Made by a program: the position numbers and the translations under genes. The notes under the pieces were generated by a model, which saw only the letters and a program-made list of their open reading frames with translations, was not told the DNA's origin and did not search any database. Shown here piece by piece: positions 51,091 through 60,360 of a stretch of 64,000 bases of DNA. Position 1 is the stretch's first letter, and the number at the start of each line of letters is the position of its first letter. Source of the stretch: JAJDOD01 sp039024895 (GTDB lineage: Bacteria > Pseudomonadota > Alphaproteobacteria > Rhodobacterales > Rhodobacteraceae); the NCBI GenBank assembly GCA_039024895.1, contig JBCCPJ010000011.1:1-64000 (forward strand), read 5' to 3'.

Positions 51091-52038
51091 ATGTCAGACC
51101 GACTTCCGCCACTTACCGCGCTTCGAGCTTTTGAAGCCGCTGCGCGTCATATGTCCTTTGCCAAGGCAGCGGAGGAATTGCACGTCACGCCAGCCGCCTT
51201 GTCCTTTCAGATAAAATCGCTTGAAGAACATCTTGGGCAACCTGTCTTCCATCGGCTCAACCGGGCAGTCGAACTCACGGAGGCAGGGGCCCTTATGGCG
51301 CCCGGTATGCAGGACGGATTTGCCGCAATTGCAAGCGCCTGGAGCCGGGTGCGCCGGTTTTCGGATCAAAGCATACTTACGGTCACCGCCGGTCCTGCCT
51401 TCACCGCGCTATGGTTGGCACCCCGCCTCTTCAGCTTTGCGACGGAGCATCCGGAGATCGAGCTTCGGTTCTCGGCGAGCCTGAAACTGGTGGACTTTGA
51501 TCGCGACGATGTTGACCTGGCGATAAGGTTTGGTCCACGACCCGATGAAAGCCTGTTTTCACGCGCTTTGGCGGACGAGTGGGCAACACCAATGATGTCG
51601 CCAAAGCTCGGAGAAACCGTAAAATCGCCAGCAGATCTGACAACAGTGCCATTGCTTACGGATGATGTTTCTGAGGCCATTAGACCCTCTGTCGGCTGGG
51701 ACGCGTGGTTGCGTGCAGCGGAGCATCCCCCAATCGAAAGTCACGGCGCCCGCTTCAACCAGGCTGATCATGCGGTAAGCGCAGCCATCGCTGGAACTGG
51801 CGCAATTATGGGTCGCGGATCGCTTACAGAGGCTGCATTGCGCGAGGGGCGCTTGATGATGCCTTTCAAACTGTCGCTTCAAACAGCATCAAAATACCGT
51901 CTCGTGTGTCCCCACGGCGTTGAGACACGGCCTCATGTAGCGGCATTTATGGACTGGATCGACGTGCAAGCTGCTAGTTTGCGTGACCTCGCTCAAGGCA
52001 GGATCTACGCCGATCCAGCAGCGGCTAGTGGTGACTAA
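51091..52038 (+). CDS. LysR family transcriptional regulator (GcvA-like)
   Basis: About 315 aa. Winged-helix DNA-binding domain at the N-terminus (LTALRAFEAAARHMSFAKAA, then EELHVTPAALSFQIKSLEEH with LNRAVELTEAG) and a periplasmic-binding-like effector domain (~93-300). The GcvA subgroup is suggested by the LPPLTALRAFEAAARH start. No ribosome site is clear before the ATG at 51091; a GTG at 51085 is an option. It reads toward, and overlaps by 14 bases, the convergent DUF465 gene. The target may be in the divergent direction, where only the small ORF lies. Confidence 0.9.
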   Translation: MSDRLPPLTALRAFEAAARHMSFAKAAEELHVTPAALSFQIKSLEEHLGQPVFHRLNRAVELTEAGALMAPGMQDGFAAIASAWSRVRRFSDQSILTVTAGPAFTALWLAPRLFSFATEHPEIELRFSASLKLVDFDRDDVDLAIRFGPRPDESLFSRALADEWATPMMSPKLGETVKSPADLTTVPLLTDDVSEAIRPSVGWDAWLRAAEHPPIESHGARFNQADHAVSAAIAGTGAIMGRGSLTEAALREGRLMMPFKLSLQTASKYRLVCPHGVETRPHVAAFMDWIDVQAASLRDLAQGRIYADPAAASGD

Positions 52039-52192
52039 GTCGTTCGATTTCTTCTTTAAGTTTGAGTTTTTGCTTCTTGAGCGCGGTGAGCTGTAGGTCA
52101 TCGAAAGATGGGCTGCGCTGTGCCTCTTCAACTTCCATGGATAGAAATTCGTGTTTTTTACGGAGTTCCTGAAGGTGTGAACTCAAGCTCAT
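52025..52192 (-). CDS. DUF465 (YdcH-like) small protein
   Basis: 55-aa coiled-coil-like helix protein: MSLSSHLQELRKKHEFLSME, then LTALKKQKLKLKEEIERLSH, the DUF465 pattern of heptads. Function not known. GGAGG seven bases before the ATG at 52192 marks the start; the open frame continues to 52276 upstream. It overlaps the end of the LysR gene. Confidence 0.85.
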   Translation of the reverse strand: MSLSSHLQELRKKHEFLSMEVEEAQRSPSFDDLQLTALKKQKLKLKEEIERLSHH

Positions 52193-52293
52193 TGTCGTCC
52201 TCCTGTATTGGTCGGCAACGTATCGATTGCAGCATGAAAAGCGATTCGTGTCACGCTGCACGGGCAAACTCGGCATATTGTGTTATCAGAAGA

Positions 52294-53046
52294 TTAAGAT
52301 TTCAGCGTCAGCCCCTGACCGTCCCGCAAAACGGCCTGCGCAGCATCTGTATAGCTGTCTCGGTCTTCATCATGCCGTAAGCCTTCGTGCAAAATAAAGG
52401 CAGGCAGGAAACAAAAAGGGCCATTTGACCCCTTTTTTGCACTGAGCAGAAATAGCTTGGCAGCACGGCCAACGCGCGGCGCCAAGGGGAGAACAGCGAT
52501 ATCTCCAACCTTTGGCAGAAGCGCGCAAAGGCATTCAGGAAAACGCTCTATTCGATTGATCAGTGTTACCTTACCCCCCGGCGCAACGCGTCGAATGGCA
52601 ATTTCCAACCATGTCGAAAGATCAAGCGATTGGCCCCGCCCTGTCTCCCGTCCAGCGTCGCTCGCCGCACTACCCGAATCTCGATCAAAGAAGGGGGGAT
52701 TAGTCATGACATGGTCATAGCGCTGCTGAAGCACCTCGCTGGGGAGTTCTGCGATATTCGCCTCGTATATATCCGCCTCCAAGGCATTCAGCCGGCAGTT
52801 CTCACGCGCAATTTCTGCCAAGTTGCCTTGAACTTCGACACCTGTGAGCGATAAGCCAGATACCCGGCTTCCCAAACACATCAAGGCCGTGCCGACACCA
52901 GCACCCAGTTCAAGAACGCGCTGCCCTGGAACAGCATCAACTGCTGCTGCCAGCAAGACGGGATCAGCGCCCGCGCGATAGCCGGACTTTGGCTGTCGTA
53001 TTCGCAAACGGCCGTTGAGAAAGGCATTCTCGGTGGTTTCAATCAC
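52294..53046 (-). CDS. Class I SAM-dependent methyltransferase (TrmN6-like)
   Basis: 250-aa methyltransferase of the tRNA1(Val) (adenine37-N6) type. Motif I is RVLELGAGVGTALMCLG (~43-59) and the catalytic NPPFFD (~114-119) is the NPPY-type motif for amino-group methylation of adenine. FLNGRLRIRQPKSGYRAGAD near the N-terminus is the TrmN6 family opening. Its ATG overlaps the stop of the DUF2007 gene by ATGA, so the two are coupled. Confidence 0.88.
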   Translation of the reverse strand: MIETTENAFLNGRLRIRQPKSGYRAGADPVLLAAAVDAVPGQRVLELGAGVGTALMCLGSRVSGLSLTGVEVQGNLAEIARENCRLNALEADIYEANIAELPSEVLQQRYDHVMTNPPFFDRDSGSAASDAGRETGRGQSLDLSTWLEIAIRRVAPGGKVTLINRIERFPECLCALLPKVGDIAVLPLAPRVGRAAKLFLLSAKKGSNGPFCFLPAFILHEGLRHDEDRDSYTDAAQAVLRDGQGLTLKS

Positions 53047-53258
53047 TCTTCCACCTGAAGATCGTTGTCCTTAAGGACGATCTTCGCGCGGAAATGGTCG
53101 ACATCTCGCACCATAAGACGCCGCGGCAAAACGCCTATGGACCCTTCAAGGACGCTCATGTGGACGTCCATCTCGAAGCAGTCTATATCCTCCCCTCTGA
53201 GGAGCGCTTTAGCAAAGGCGATCGCCGTTGGATCATTTGTTCGCAGCAGCTCTTTCAT
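53043..53258 (-). CDS. DUF2007 protein
   Basis: 71-aa small protein with FAKALLRGEDIDCFEMDVHM and VLPRRLMVRDVDHFRAKIVL, the DUF2007 (putative signal-transducing) pattern. Function unknown. The ATG at 53258 gives MKELLRTNDPTAIAFAKALL. It is translationally coupled with the methyltransferase gene and divergent from the prenyl synthase gene 54 bases away. Confidence 0.85.
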   Translation of the reverse strand: MKELLRTNDPTAIAFAKALLRGEDIDCFEMDVHMSVLEGSIGVLPRRLMVRDVDHFRAKIVLKDNDLQVEE

Positions 53259-53312
53259 GAGACGACTTAAGGACAGAAGAGCGCTGTTGTCGAGCAGTCT
53301 GACGTGGGTGTG

Positions 53313-54317
53313 ATGAGCTTGGATACCGATACCTCCGCGAAACCGCATGAACGCCTCGCAGCTTTTTTAGCAGCGGATCTTGCGGAGGTAGATGCGCTTA
53401 TCCGCGAACGCATGTCTTCTGAGAACGCTCCAAGGATACCCGAAGTGACGGCCCATCTTGTGGATGCCGGTGGCAAGCGTGTACGCCCGATGCTCACGCT
53501 CGCCGCAGCGCGGCTTTGCGGTTACGAGGGCATCAACCATCATCGGCTTGCCGCCACTGTCGAATTTATCCACACCGCAACCCTGTTGCACGATGATGTG
53601 GTGGATGAAAGTGGCCAGCGACGCGGACGACCGACAGCGAACCTCCTTTGGGACAACAAATCGTCTGTTCTCGTGGGCGACTATTTGTTTGCGCGCTCTT
53701 TTCAGTTGATGACAGCAACAGGTTCGCTCCGAGTACTGGATATTCTCGCAAACGCAGCGGCGACCATTGCCGAAGGCGAAGTGCTGCAACTGACCGCCGC
53801 CGCAAATCTTGCGACCACAGAAGACATCTATTTGAAGGTTGTTCGCGGCAAGACCGCCGCACTCTTCGCAGCAGCCGCAGAAGTGGGTGGGGTCATTGCG
53901 GAGCGCACTGATGCAGAGGTAGCTGCCCTCAACACCTATGGTGATGCGCTCGGGATCGCGTTCCAGATCGCAGATGACCTCTTAGACTACGGCGGCGATG
54001 CGCAAGCCACAGGGAAAAACGTCGGCGATGACTTCCGTGAGCGAAAGCTCACCTTGCCCGTCATCAAAGCTGTCACTTTGGCTTCAGACGAGGAACGCGC
54101 TTTCTGGCAGCGCACGATTGAAAAAGGGGATCAACGCGGCGGCGATCTCGACACCGCGCTCGCTTTGATCGCCAAGCACGGTACAATGGAAACGACACGG
54201 GCCGAGGCTTTGGACTGGACCGCTCAAGCGAAAACCGCGCTCGACATCCTGCCGGACCACCCGTTGCGGGATATGTTGAGCGACCTCGCCGACTACGTTG
54301 TGGCGCGCATCAACTGA
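53313..54317 (+). CDS. ispB: Octaprenyl/polyprenyl diphosphate synthase
   Basis: 334-aa trans-prenyltransferase making the ubiquinone side chain. The first aspartate-rich motif is LLHDDVVDES (Asp94, Asp95, Asp98), the second is QIADDLLDYGGDAQATGKNV. KRVRPMLTLAAARLCG and VGDYLFARSFQL agree with the family. I use the ATG at 53313 (MSLDTD); a GTG at 53304 adds three residues. Chain length (octa or deca) cannot be read reliably. Convergent with ispE, overlapping by 25 bases. Confidence 0.9.
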   Translation: MSLDTDTSAKPHERLAAFLAADLAEVDALIRERMSSENAPRIPEVTAHLVDAGGKRVRPMLTLAAARLCGYEGINHHRLAATVEFIHTATLLHDDVVDESGQRRGRPTANLLWDNKSSVLVGDYLFARSFQLMTATGSLRVLDILANAAATIAEGEVLQLTAAANLATTEDIYLKVVRGKTAALFAAAAEVGGVIAERTDAEVAALNTYGDALGIAFQIADDLLDYGGDAQATGKNVGDDFRERKLTLPVIKAVTLASDEERAFWQRTIEKGDQRGGDLDTALALIAKHGTMETTRAEALDWTAQAKTALDILPDHPLRDMLSDLADYVVARIN

Positions 54318-55225
54318 TTGAAAAAGAGCAGATCGTAGTTCTCGGAGTGGTTCCAGAATTCCTCGACCTCTGTTGACCGCACCCACCAACCGGGATGTGC
54401 AGCCTCCAGAAGCTGAACACCAGCCCGCGCGTCGTTTTCGTTGCTGAAAAGACCCCAGCAGGTACTACCGGAGCCCGACATGTCGGCCTTGCGGCACCCG
54501 GGCAAGGCCGCCAGCGCCTCCCGGCAAACCCGGACTTCAGGGCAAAAGTCTTCTACCACCGGCGTCAGGTCGTTTCTCTGGTCGCGCAACCACTTCTCGA
54601 ACTCAAGAAAATTCTGCGTCTCAGGAACGTTGTCCATGGGTTCATTGTCGACACGGTAGTTCGACGACAGGCGACTAAACACATCCGCAGTCGGGATGTG
54701 AACACCCGGGTTGGCCAAAACCAACCAAAGTCTGGGTAGACTGTTCACCAATCGAGCATTTTCCCCGACGCCGACGACACGGCGAGGTGATGGGGCCGTC
54801 ATACAGACAGCAACATCGGCACCAATCTCCGCCGCCGCTTGGGGCCGCGAGAAAAGTTCAACCCGCCAAAGCTGGCAAAGCGCCCGCAAAACTGCACCAG
54901 CATCGGCAGACCCACCGCCAATCCCGCCGCCGTTCGGCAACCGCTTCGTCAATTCGATCGAGGCGCCCCGGTTGGGCGCGCACTTTGCTTGATATAACCG
55001 TGCCGCCTTAACGATTACGTTGCTTTCATCGGTCGGCACACCCGCCTGCATTGGGCCGTGGACATGAAGAGTCAAACTCGGTTGGTCGGTAACCTTGACC
55101 GTGTCTCCTATATCCTTTGCGAAGACGACAAGACTATCAAGAAGGTGATAGCCGTCCTCCCGCTTACCGGTCACATGCAGTGTCAGGTTGATCTTCGCAG
55201 GCGCGAAAACCTCAACCGTCGTCAT
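54293..55225 (-). CDS. ispE: 4-Diphosphocytidyl-2-C-methyl-D-erythritol kinase
   Basis: 310-aa GHMP kinase of the MEP isoprenoid pathway. EVFAPAKINLTLHVTGKRED (4-23) and the ATP loop LPNGGGIGGGSADAGAVLRA are the family signatures; a last motif, MSGSGSTCWGLF, lies near the C-terminus. The start at 55225 overlaps the TPR gene's 3' end, so the two are coupled. Next to ispB, it makes a small isoprenoid pair facing each other. Confidence 0.93.
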   Translation of the reverse strand: MTTVEVFAPAKINLTLHVTGKREDGYHLLDSLVVFAKDIGDTVKVTDQPSLTLHVHGPMQAGVPTDESNVIVKAARLYQAKCAPNRGASIELTKRLPNGGGIGGGSADAGAVLRALCQLWRVELFSRPQAAAEIGADVAVCMTAPSPRRVVGVGENARLVNSLPRLWLVLANPGVHIPTADVFSRLSSNYRVDNEPMDNVPETQNFLEFEKWLRDQRNDLTPVVEDFCPEVRVCREALAALPGCRKADMSGSGSTCWGLFSNENDARAGVQLLEAAHPGWWVRSTEVEEFWNHSENYDLLFFNQLMRATT

Positions 55226-56918
55226 TGACGACGCGCAGCGGGTCGGCGCCTTCTTCCTCCAAAACGCCGTATAGCCCGATGTCCAGCTTGCGGCGGATGC
55301 GATCCGGGTCAATGTCGTTCAAGTCGGTTTCGTCAGTAATAAAAGACAAAGCCCGATGCCACTGGAACTCCGCTTCCCGATATCGGCCAACTGCCCAGTA
55401 CACATCGCCGAGGTGGTCATTGACGATGGGATCAATCGGCATCTTTTCAACCGCATTTTCCATCGGTCCAACCGCTTCGTCATAACGTCCGAGACGGAAT
55501 AGACCCCAACCAAGAGAGTCGAGAATATACCCGGAGTCAGGCCGAAGCTCGACCGCGCGCTCGATCATTTCGAGCGCCTCATCATAGTTGGTCTGCATTT
55601 CGAGGAAGGAGTAGCCCAGATAATTCAGAACCTGCGGCTGATCGGGGCGCAACTCCAAGGCCGTTCGGAAATCGGCTTCAGCCTGCTCCCATTGCTGCGT
55701 GCGTTCATACGCAATGGCGCGGGCAAAGAATATGATCCAGTGTTGCTCTTCAAGCGTTTCGATCTGCGACAGCGCCTTGTTGTAGGGGGGAATAGCCTCC
55801 TCAAAGCGCTCCATACCACGCAGGGTGTCGCCAAGCGTTACATGAACGAGGGGAAGGAAACCATGGCTCTCAGCCAGTTGGTTCAGAACTTCGATTGCCG
55901 CATCTTCACGATCCGCGCGCCTCAATGCCTCTGCCCGACCGATTTCTGCCGCGTGAAATGACGGATCATCCCGCGGCACAAGATCATATACGTCGGTCGC
56001 TAAATCAAAGCGATCCAAGCTTTCGAGCAACTCGGCCGAAAGCAATAACGCATCGATGTGATCTGGCCGAATAGCCGCCGCCATCCGCGCGTAAAGAACG
56101 GTGTAATCCGGCCGCGCCTCGGCACGGAGCGCATTCGCGATTGAAAAATATACCTCTGCAACACCGTCAGACGGCTGCGTTACAGTTTCAAAAGCAATCG
56201 TCTCACCGGCTTCCAGCTGTGCCTTCATCCGTTCGAGTTGAGGATCAAGCGAACTGCCGAAGCTCTTTTCGATAAGTTCCAAAGCCGTGTCGTTCTGTTC
56301 GAGTTGGCTCAAAATCTCGGCATAGGCAACGATTCCGCGCCGCGTGAGACGAACTTCTGTTCCTGCCCGACCGGACAAAATCTCCGCCGCGCCTTCGAAA
56401 TCACCAACGGCTGCCAGAGCGAGTGCTTTATGGTAAAGCGCGAAAGCTTGCACGCCAGCGCCCTCGGAAAGCTCATCAAAGGTCGCCAAGGCACCCGACA
56501 TGTTTCCTGAACCCACCATGGACCAAGCTTGCACAAGCCCATCGAAGAGCGGGCCAACCGTAAGCCCCCGTTCGAAACCGCTGCGCAAGTCTTCCCAGGC
56601 GCCCTCCTTTGCGTTCGCGCCGGTCAGGATCAAGCCGCCGAGTTGTCCCGTGGAGCCTGCGGAGACCATTCGGCGCGCTACCTCTGTCGCCCGGTCCAAA
56701 TCGCCGAGGCCAACATATGCAGTCGCCGCACTTTCCAGGAGAACAACGTTCCCGGGATCGCGGATCAATGCGCGGGAAAAATACTGCGCCGCTGCATCAT
56801 AGTCGCTCGCCGCAATGGCAGAACGGGCGGCAAGATAGCTGCCGCTATCTGCCAGAGCCGGCGCAGGTGCGAGGCCAAGCGACAGCGTCAACGCAAGTGT
56901 CAAGTTTGAAAGCCGCAT
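55212..56918 (-). CDS. TPR repeat protein, exported
   Basis: 568 aa with a signal peptide (MRLSNLTLALTLSLGLAPAP, cleaved after ALA) and tandem tetratricopeptide repeats, e.g. AAQYFSRALIRDPGNVVLLE (~43-62), AEADFRTALELRPDQPQVLN, ALEMIERAVELRPDSGYILD and AVGPMENAVEKMPIDPIVND. The last third has the clearest repeats. It would form a solenoid scaffold on the periplasmic or outer-membrane side. Exact partner unknown. Coupled to ispE downstream. Confidence 0.88.
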   Translation of the reverse strand: MRLSNLTLALTLSLGLAPAPALADSGSYLAARSAIAASDYDAAAQYFSRALIRDPGNVVLLESAATAYVGLGDLDRATEVARRMVSAGSTGQLGGLILTGANAKEGAWEDLRSGFERGLTVGPLFDGLVQAWSMVGSGNMSGALATFDELSEGAGVQAFALYHKALALAAVGDFEGAAEILSGRAGTEVRLTRRGIVAYAEILSQLEQNDTALELIEKSFGSSLDPQLERMKAQLEAGETIAFETVTQPSDGVAEVYFSIANALRAEARPDYTVLYARMAAAIRPDHIDALLLSAELLESLDRFDLATDVYDLVPRDDPSFHAAEIGRAEALRRADREDAAIEVLNQLAESHGFLPLVHVTLGDTLRGMERFEEAIPPYNKALSQIETLEEQHWIIFFARAIAYERTQQWEQAEADFRTALELRPDQPQVLNYLGYSFLEMQTNYDEALEMIERAVELRPDSGYILDSLGWGLFRLGRYDEAVGPMENAVEKMPIDPIVNDHLGDVYWAVGRYREAEFQWHRALSFITDETDLNDIDPDRIRRKLDIGLYGVLEEEGADPLRVVNDDG

Positions 56919-57036
56919 GTAACATCCCTTGTGATTTCGCTAAATCGTAGTGCTGGCACAGGGCGCGCGCAATGGAAGCCGACACGCTGGCATAGTTTTC
57001 TGACTTAACTGTTACATTCAGCGCATTTTGTGTGAA

Positions 57037-58689
57037 TTACATATTCGGATAATTTGGCCCATCGCCACCCTGAGGCACTGTCCAGGTGATATTCTGGCTC
57101 GGATCCTTGATGTCGCAGGTCTTGCAGTGCACGCAGTTTTGGAAGTTGATCTGAAAACGGCGCTCGGCGTCGCTTTCACCAACAAACTCATAGACACCCG
57201 CTGGGCAGTATCTCGCACTGGGGCCCGCATATTTCGTCCAGTTCACTTTTACCGGAACCTCTTTATCCTTGAGCTGCAAATGCGCAGGCTGGTTCTCTTC
57301 GTGGTTGGTGAAAGAGAAACTGACATTTGTCAGGCGGTCGAAGGAAAGAATGCCGTCGGGCTTTGGATAGTCAATCGGCTCGTGAAGAGAGGCGTCTTCC
57401 GTTGATTCCGCATCGGTCTTTCCATGCGCCATTGTTCCAAAGAGGCTGAAACCGAGCGTGTTACACCAAAGATCAAAGCCGCCGAGCATCATGCCCCCGA
57501 CAAGAGGGCCATATTTTGCGTTGAGCGGCGCGACATTCCGCACCCGCTTCAAGTCCTTCCCAACCGGTCCGGTGCGCAAAGCTTTGTCGTAATCTTCCAG
57601 CGTATCACTGGCCCGTCCGCCCTTGATGGCGGAGAAGGCGGCCTCTGCGGCGTCAATCCCGCTATGCATGGCATTGTGGTTGCCCTTGATCCTCGGCAAG
57701 TTCACCAACCCGACCGAGCATCCAAGCAGCGCGCCACCGGGGAAAGCGGCCTGCGGCATAGATTGGAAACCGCCCTTGGTAACGGCGCGTGCGCCATAGG
57801 CAACGCGCTTACCGCCTTTGAGGACCTTGGCAATGTCGGGATGATGTTTGAACCTCTGAAATTCCATGTAGGGGAACAGATGCGGGTTCTTGTAGTTCAG
57901 ATCGACGATGTAACCCACGTATACCTGATTGTTATCAAGGTGATACATGAAGCTGCCGCCAGACTGCTTCCATCCCAAAGGCCAGCCCAGCGTGTGTAAA
58001 ACGGAACCTTCGTCGTGGTTTTCCGGCTTCACTTCCCAAATCTCTTTCATGCCGACGCCAAACTTCGGCACATCGCACTCGGCGTCTAGCTCGTATTTGG
58101 CGATCACTTCTTTGGAGAGCGAGCCGCGTACCCCTTCGGACAAGAAAACATACTTGCCGAGGAGTTCCATCCCGGGCTCGGTATTTTCGCCGTAGGAACC
58201 ATCCTCTTCAAGACCGAAGACACCCGCAACAACGCCCTTCACTTCGCCTTGGTCGCCATAAACAATTTCAGAGCACGACATGCCGGGGAAGATCTCGACC
58301 CCCATCTCTTCCGCCTGTTCCGCCATCCAACGGCATACGTTACCCATCGAAACGATGTAGTTGCCATGGTTGTTCATGAGTGGTGGTAGCAGAAAGTTCG
58401 GCAAAGGCAGTTTGCCCGCTTCTCCAAGCAGGTAGAACTTGTCCTTTTTCACTTCCACCGTAACCGGCGCGCCTTTTTCCTTCCAGTCGGGCATAAGGCG
58501 TGTCAGGCCAGAGGGGTCAAGTACCGCGCCAGACAAGATGTGCGCGCCGACTTCTGACCCCTTTTCGAGAACCACCACTTCGAGGTCAGCATCGAGTTGT
58601 TTCAGGCGAATAGCAGCCGAAAGGCCTGCAGGCCCTGCACCGACTATAACCACGTCGTATTCCATGCTCTCGCGCTCGATACCGGCCAT
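57037..58689 (-). CDS. Electron transfer flavoprotein-ubiquinone oxidoreductase
   Basis: About 550-aa ETF-QO that passes electrons from ETF to ubiquinone at the inner membrane. The FAD loop is YDVVIVGAGPAGLSAAIRLK (~10-29). The C-terminal [4Fe-4S] site is NCVHCKTCDIKDPSQNITW. LDPSGLTRLMPDW and HTLGWPLGWKQSGGSFMYHL are family stretches, the latter around the quinone tunnel. I use the ATG at 58689 (MAGIERESM). Monocistronic. Confidence 0.95.
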   Translation of the reverse strand: MAGIERESMEYDVVIVGAGPAGLSAAIRLKQLDADLEVVVLEKGSEVGAHILSGAVLDPSGLTRLMPDWKEKGAPVTVEVKKDKFYLLGEAGKLPLPNFLLPPLMNNHGNYIVSMGNVCRWMAEQAEEMGVEIFPGMSCSEIVYGDQGEVKGVVAGVFGLEEDGSYGENTEPGMELLGKYVFLSEGVRGSLSKEVIAKYELDAECDVPKFGVGMKEIWEVKPENHDEGSVLHTLGWPLGWKQSGGSFMYHLDNNQVYVGYIVDLNYKNPHLFPYMEFQRFKHHPDIAKVLKGGKRVAYGARAVTKGGFQSMPQAAFPGGALLGCSVGLVNLPRIKGNHNAMHSGIDAAEAAFSAIKGGRASDTLEDYDKALRTGPVGKDLKRVRNVAPLNAKYGPLVGGMMLGGFDLWCNTLGFSLFGTMAHGKTDAESTEDASLHEPIDYPKPDGILSFDRLTNVSFSFTNHEENQPAHLQLKDKEVPVKVNWTKYAGPSARYCPAGVYEFVGESDAERRFQINFQNCVHCKTCDIKDPSQNITWTVPQGGDGPNYPNM

Positions 58690-58847
58690 GAACCGCTCCC
58701 CTACACACGTCCATCGCATGTTCTAGCTGAGCTTACGCGCGGGTCAATTGCAACGCAGCGTCGAATACCTGCGCCAAATTGGCAGGTCTTGCCCTTTGGC
58801 AACTTCGGGCGATAATACTGCGAAGACTTTCTTGTAAGGTTGTTTCC

Positions 58848-59318
58848 ATGGACAAGATACCGCTAACACGCGCGGGGCAGACCGCGCTGAATGAAGAATT
58901 GAAGAATTTAAAGTCGGTCGAGCGTCCGGCAGTGATTCGCGCCATCGCGGAGGCGCGCGAGCATGGGGACCTGAGCGAGAACGCAGAATATCACGCGGCA
59001 CGCGAGAAACAGAGCTTTATAGAAGGCCGCGTGAAAGAACTGGAAGGCATTCTGTCCCTTGCGGATGTCATTGATCCCGCTTCCCTTTCCGGAACAGTGA
59101 AGTTCGGCGCCACTGTCAAAATTGTCGACGAGGACACCGACGAGGAACGCATTTACCAAATTGTGGGCGAGCCGGAAGCGGACATTGAGAACGGTAAGCT
59201 GAACATCAAATCTCCTCTGGCCCGAGCGCTCATCGGTAAAGACGAACGTGACAGTGTCGAAGTGCGGACACCCGGTGGAGAGAAAAGTTACGAGATTTTA
59301 AGCATCGAATATAAGTGA
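58848..59318 (+). CDS. greA: Transcription elongation factor GreA
   Basis: 156-aa cleavage factor that rescues backtracked RNA polymerase. The N-terminal coiled-coil is LTRAGQTALNEELKNLKSVE (6-25), with the tip EHGDLSENAEYHAAREKQSF carrying the acidic pair (Asp-Leu-Ser-Glu); the C-terminal FKBP-like part includes SPLARALIGKDERDSVEV and TPGGEKSYEIL. The ATG at 58848 is preceded by AAGG. The next gene starts 16 bases after the stop. Confidence 0.95.
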   Translation: MDKIPLTRAGQTALNEELKNLKSVERPAVIRAIAEAREHGDLSENAEYHAAREKQSFIEGRVKELEGILSLADVIDPASLSGTVKFGATVKIVDEDTDEERIYQIVGEPEADIENGKLNIKSPLARALIGKDERDSVEVRTPGGEKSYEILSIEYK

Positions 59319-59334
59319 CGCGGAGCGGACACAC

Positions 59335-60348
59335 GTGACTGAAACGCCTAACTCGCCACCTATCGACCTTGGTATTTACGGGCGTACTGAGAACGGCGCC
59401 GGTATGGATTCAACCGACCGTGTCGCTCTTGTTGCATCTGCGGCTTGGATTCTTGCAGCCATCGTTTTTCTAACGGTCGCGGGCGTCGGGTCGGAGGACG
59501 CACTCGGGCCCATCCGCTTCCTTATCATCATGCTCGCTTTCTGCCTGCCGGTCGCGCTGATTTGGATCGGCGCAATAGCCGTCAAGAGCGCGCGGATCAT
59601 TCGCGACGAAAGCGAACGTTTACAAGCCTCTATGGATGCGATGCGCCAAATCTATGTGAGCCAGGCGCAGATCGCGGCAACCACCATGGGTCCCAACGTC
59701 GAGCGTAAGATCGACGAGATTGTCAAAGCGCAACAACGCGCGGAAGAAACGCTGTCACAGATCACGCCGCCATCCGAGAGGATCATGACGTCGCCGCCGC
59801 CTTTGCCAAGCGGAGAAACGACAATTCCAGTTGAGGATGGCCAGGTCGCCCTCGAGTTTGTGGAAACTGCGCCTACCCCGCAGGTCAATACGCTTGACTT
59901 CATTGCTGCCCTCAACTTTCCAGAAACTGCTGATGATAAAGCGGGATTCGATGCGCTGAAACGGGCCCTGGCCGACCCGCGCGCCTCTATCATCATACGT
60001 GCGAGCCAAGATGTTCTGACACTCCTCAGCCAGGACGGCATCTACATGGACGATCTTCAGCCCGATAGGGCGCGGCCTGAGGTGTGGCGGCGGTTCGCAT
60101 CAGGAGAGCGCGGTCCGACAGTCGCGGCAATCGGTGGAATCCATGATCGCTCATCCCTTACTCTTAGCGCGGCACGGATGCGGCAAGACACGATTTTCCG
60201 AGATTCAGTGCATCATTTCCTGCGCGCTTTTGATCGCACCTTATCGCAATGGAGCGATCAGCTCTCGGATCAGGAACTGGCGATCTTAACGGAAACACGC
60301 ACGGCCCGAGCGTTCATGCTCCTCGGACGCGTCGCGCGCATTTTCTGA
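59335..60348 (+). CDS. Membrane protein of unknown function with soluble C-terminal domain
   Basis: 337 aa. GTG start. Two N-terminal helices (VASAAWILAAIVFLTVAGVG, ~33-52; FLIIMLAFCLPVALIWIGAI, ~62-81), then a charged coiled-coil (SARIIRDESERLQASMDAMR), a Pro-rich linker (~150-175), and a ~150-residue alpha-helical domain (LDFIAALNFPETADDKAGFD; DALKRALADPRASIIIRASQ). No family recognised. It follows greA closely and may share its transcript. Confidence 0.75.
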   Translation: MTETPNSPPIDLGIYGRTENGAGMDSTDRVALVASAAWILAAIVFLTVAGVGSEDALGPIRFLIIMLAFCLPVALIWIGAIAVKSARIIRDESERLQASMDAMRQIYVSQAQIAATTMGPNVERKIDEIVKAQQRAEETLSQITPPSERIMTSPPPLPSGETTIPVEDGQVALEFVETAPTPQVNTLDFIAALNFPETADDKAGFDALKRALADPRASIIIRASQDVLTLLSQDGIYMDDLQPDRARPEVWRRFASGERGPTVAAIGGIHDRSSLTLSAARMRQDTIFRDSVHHFLRAFDRTLSQWSDQLSDQELAILTETRTARAFMLLGRVARIF

Positions 60349-60360
60349 GGTCGTTGGTCG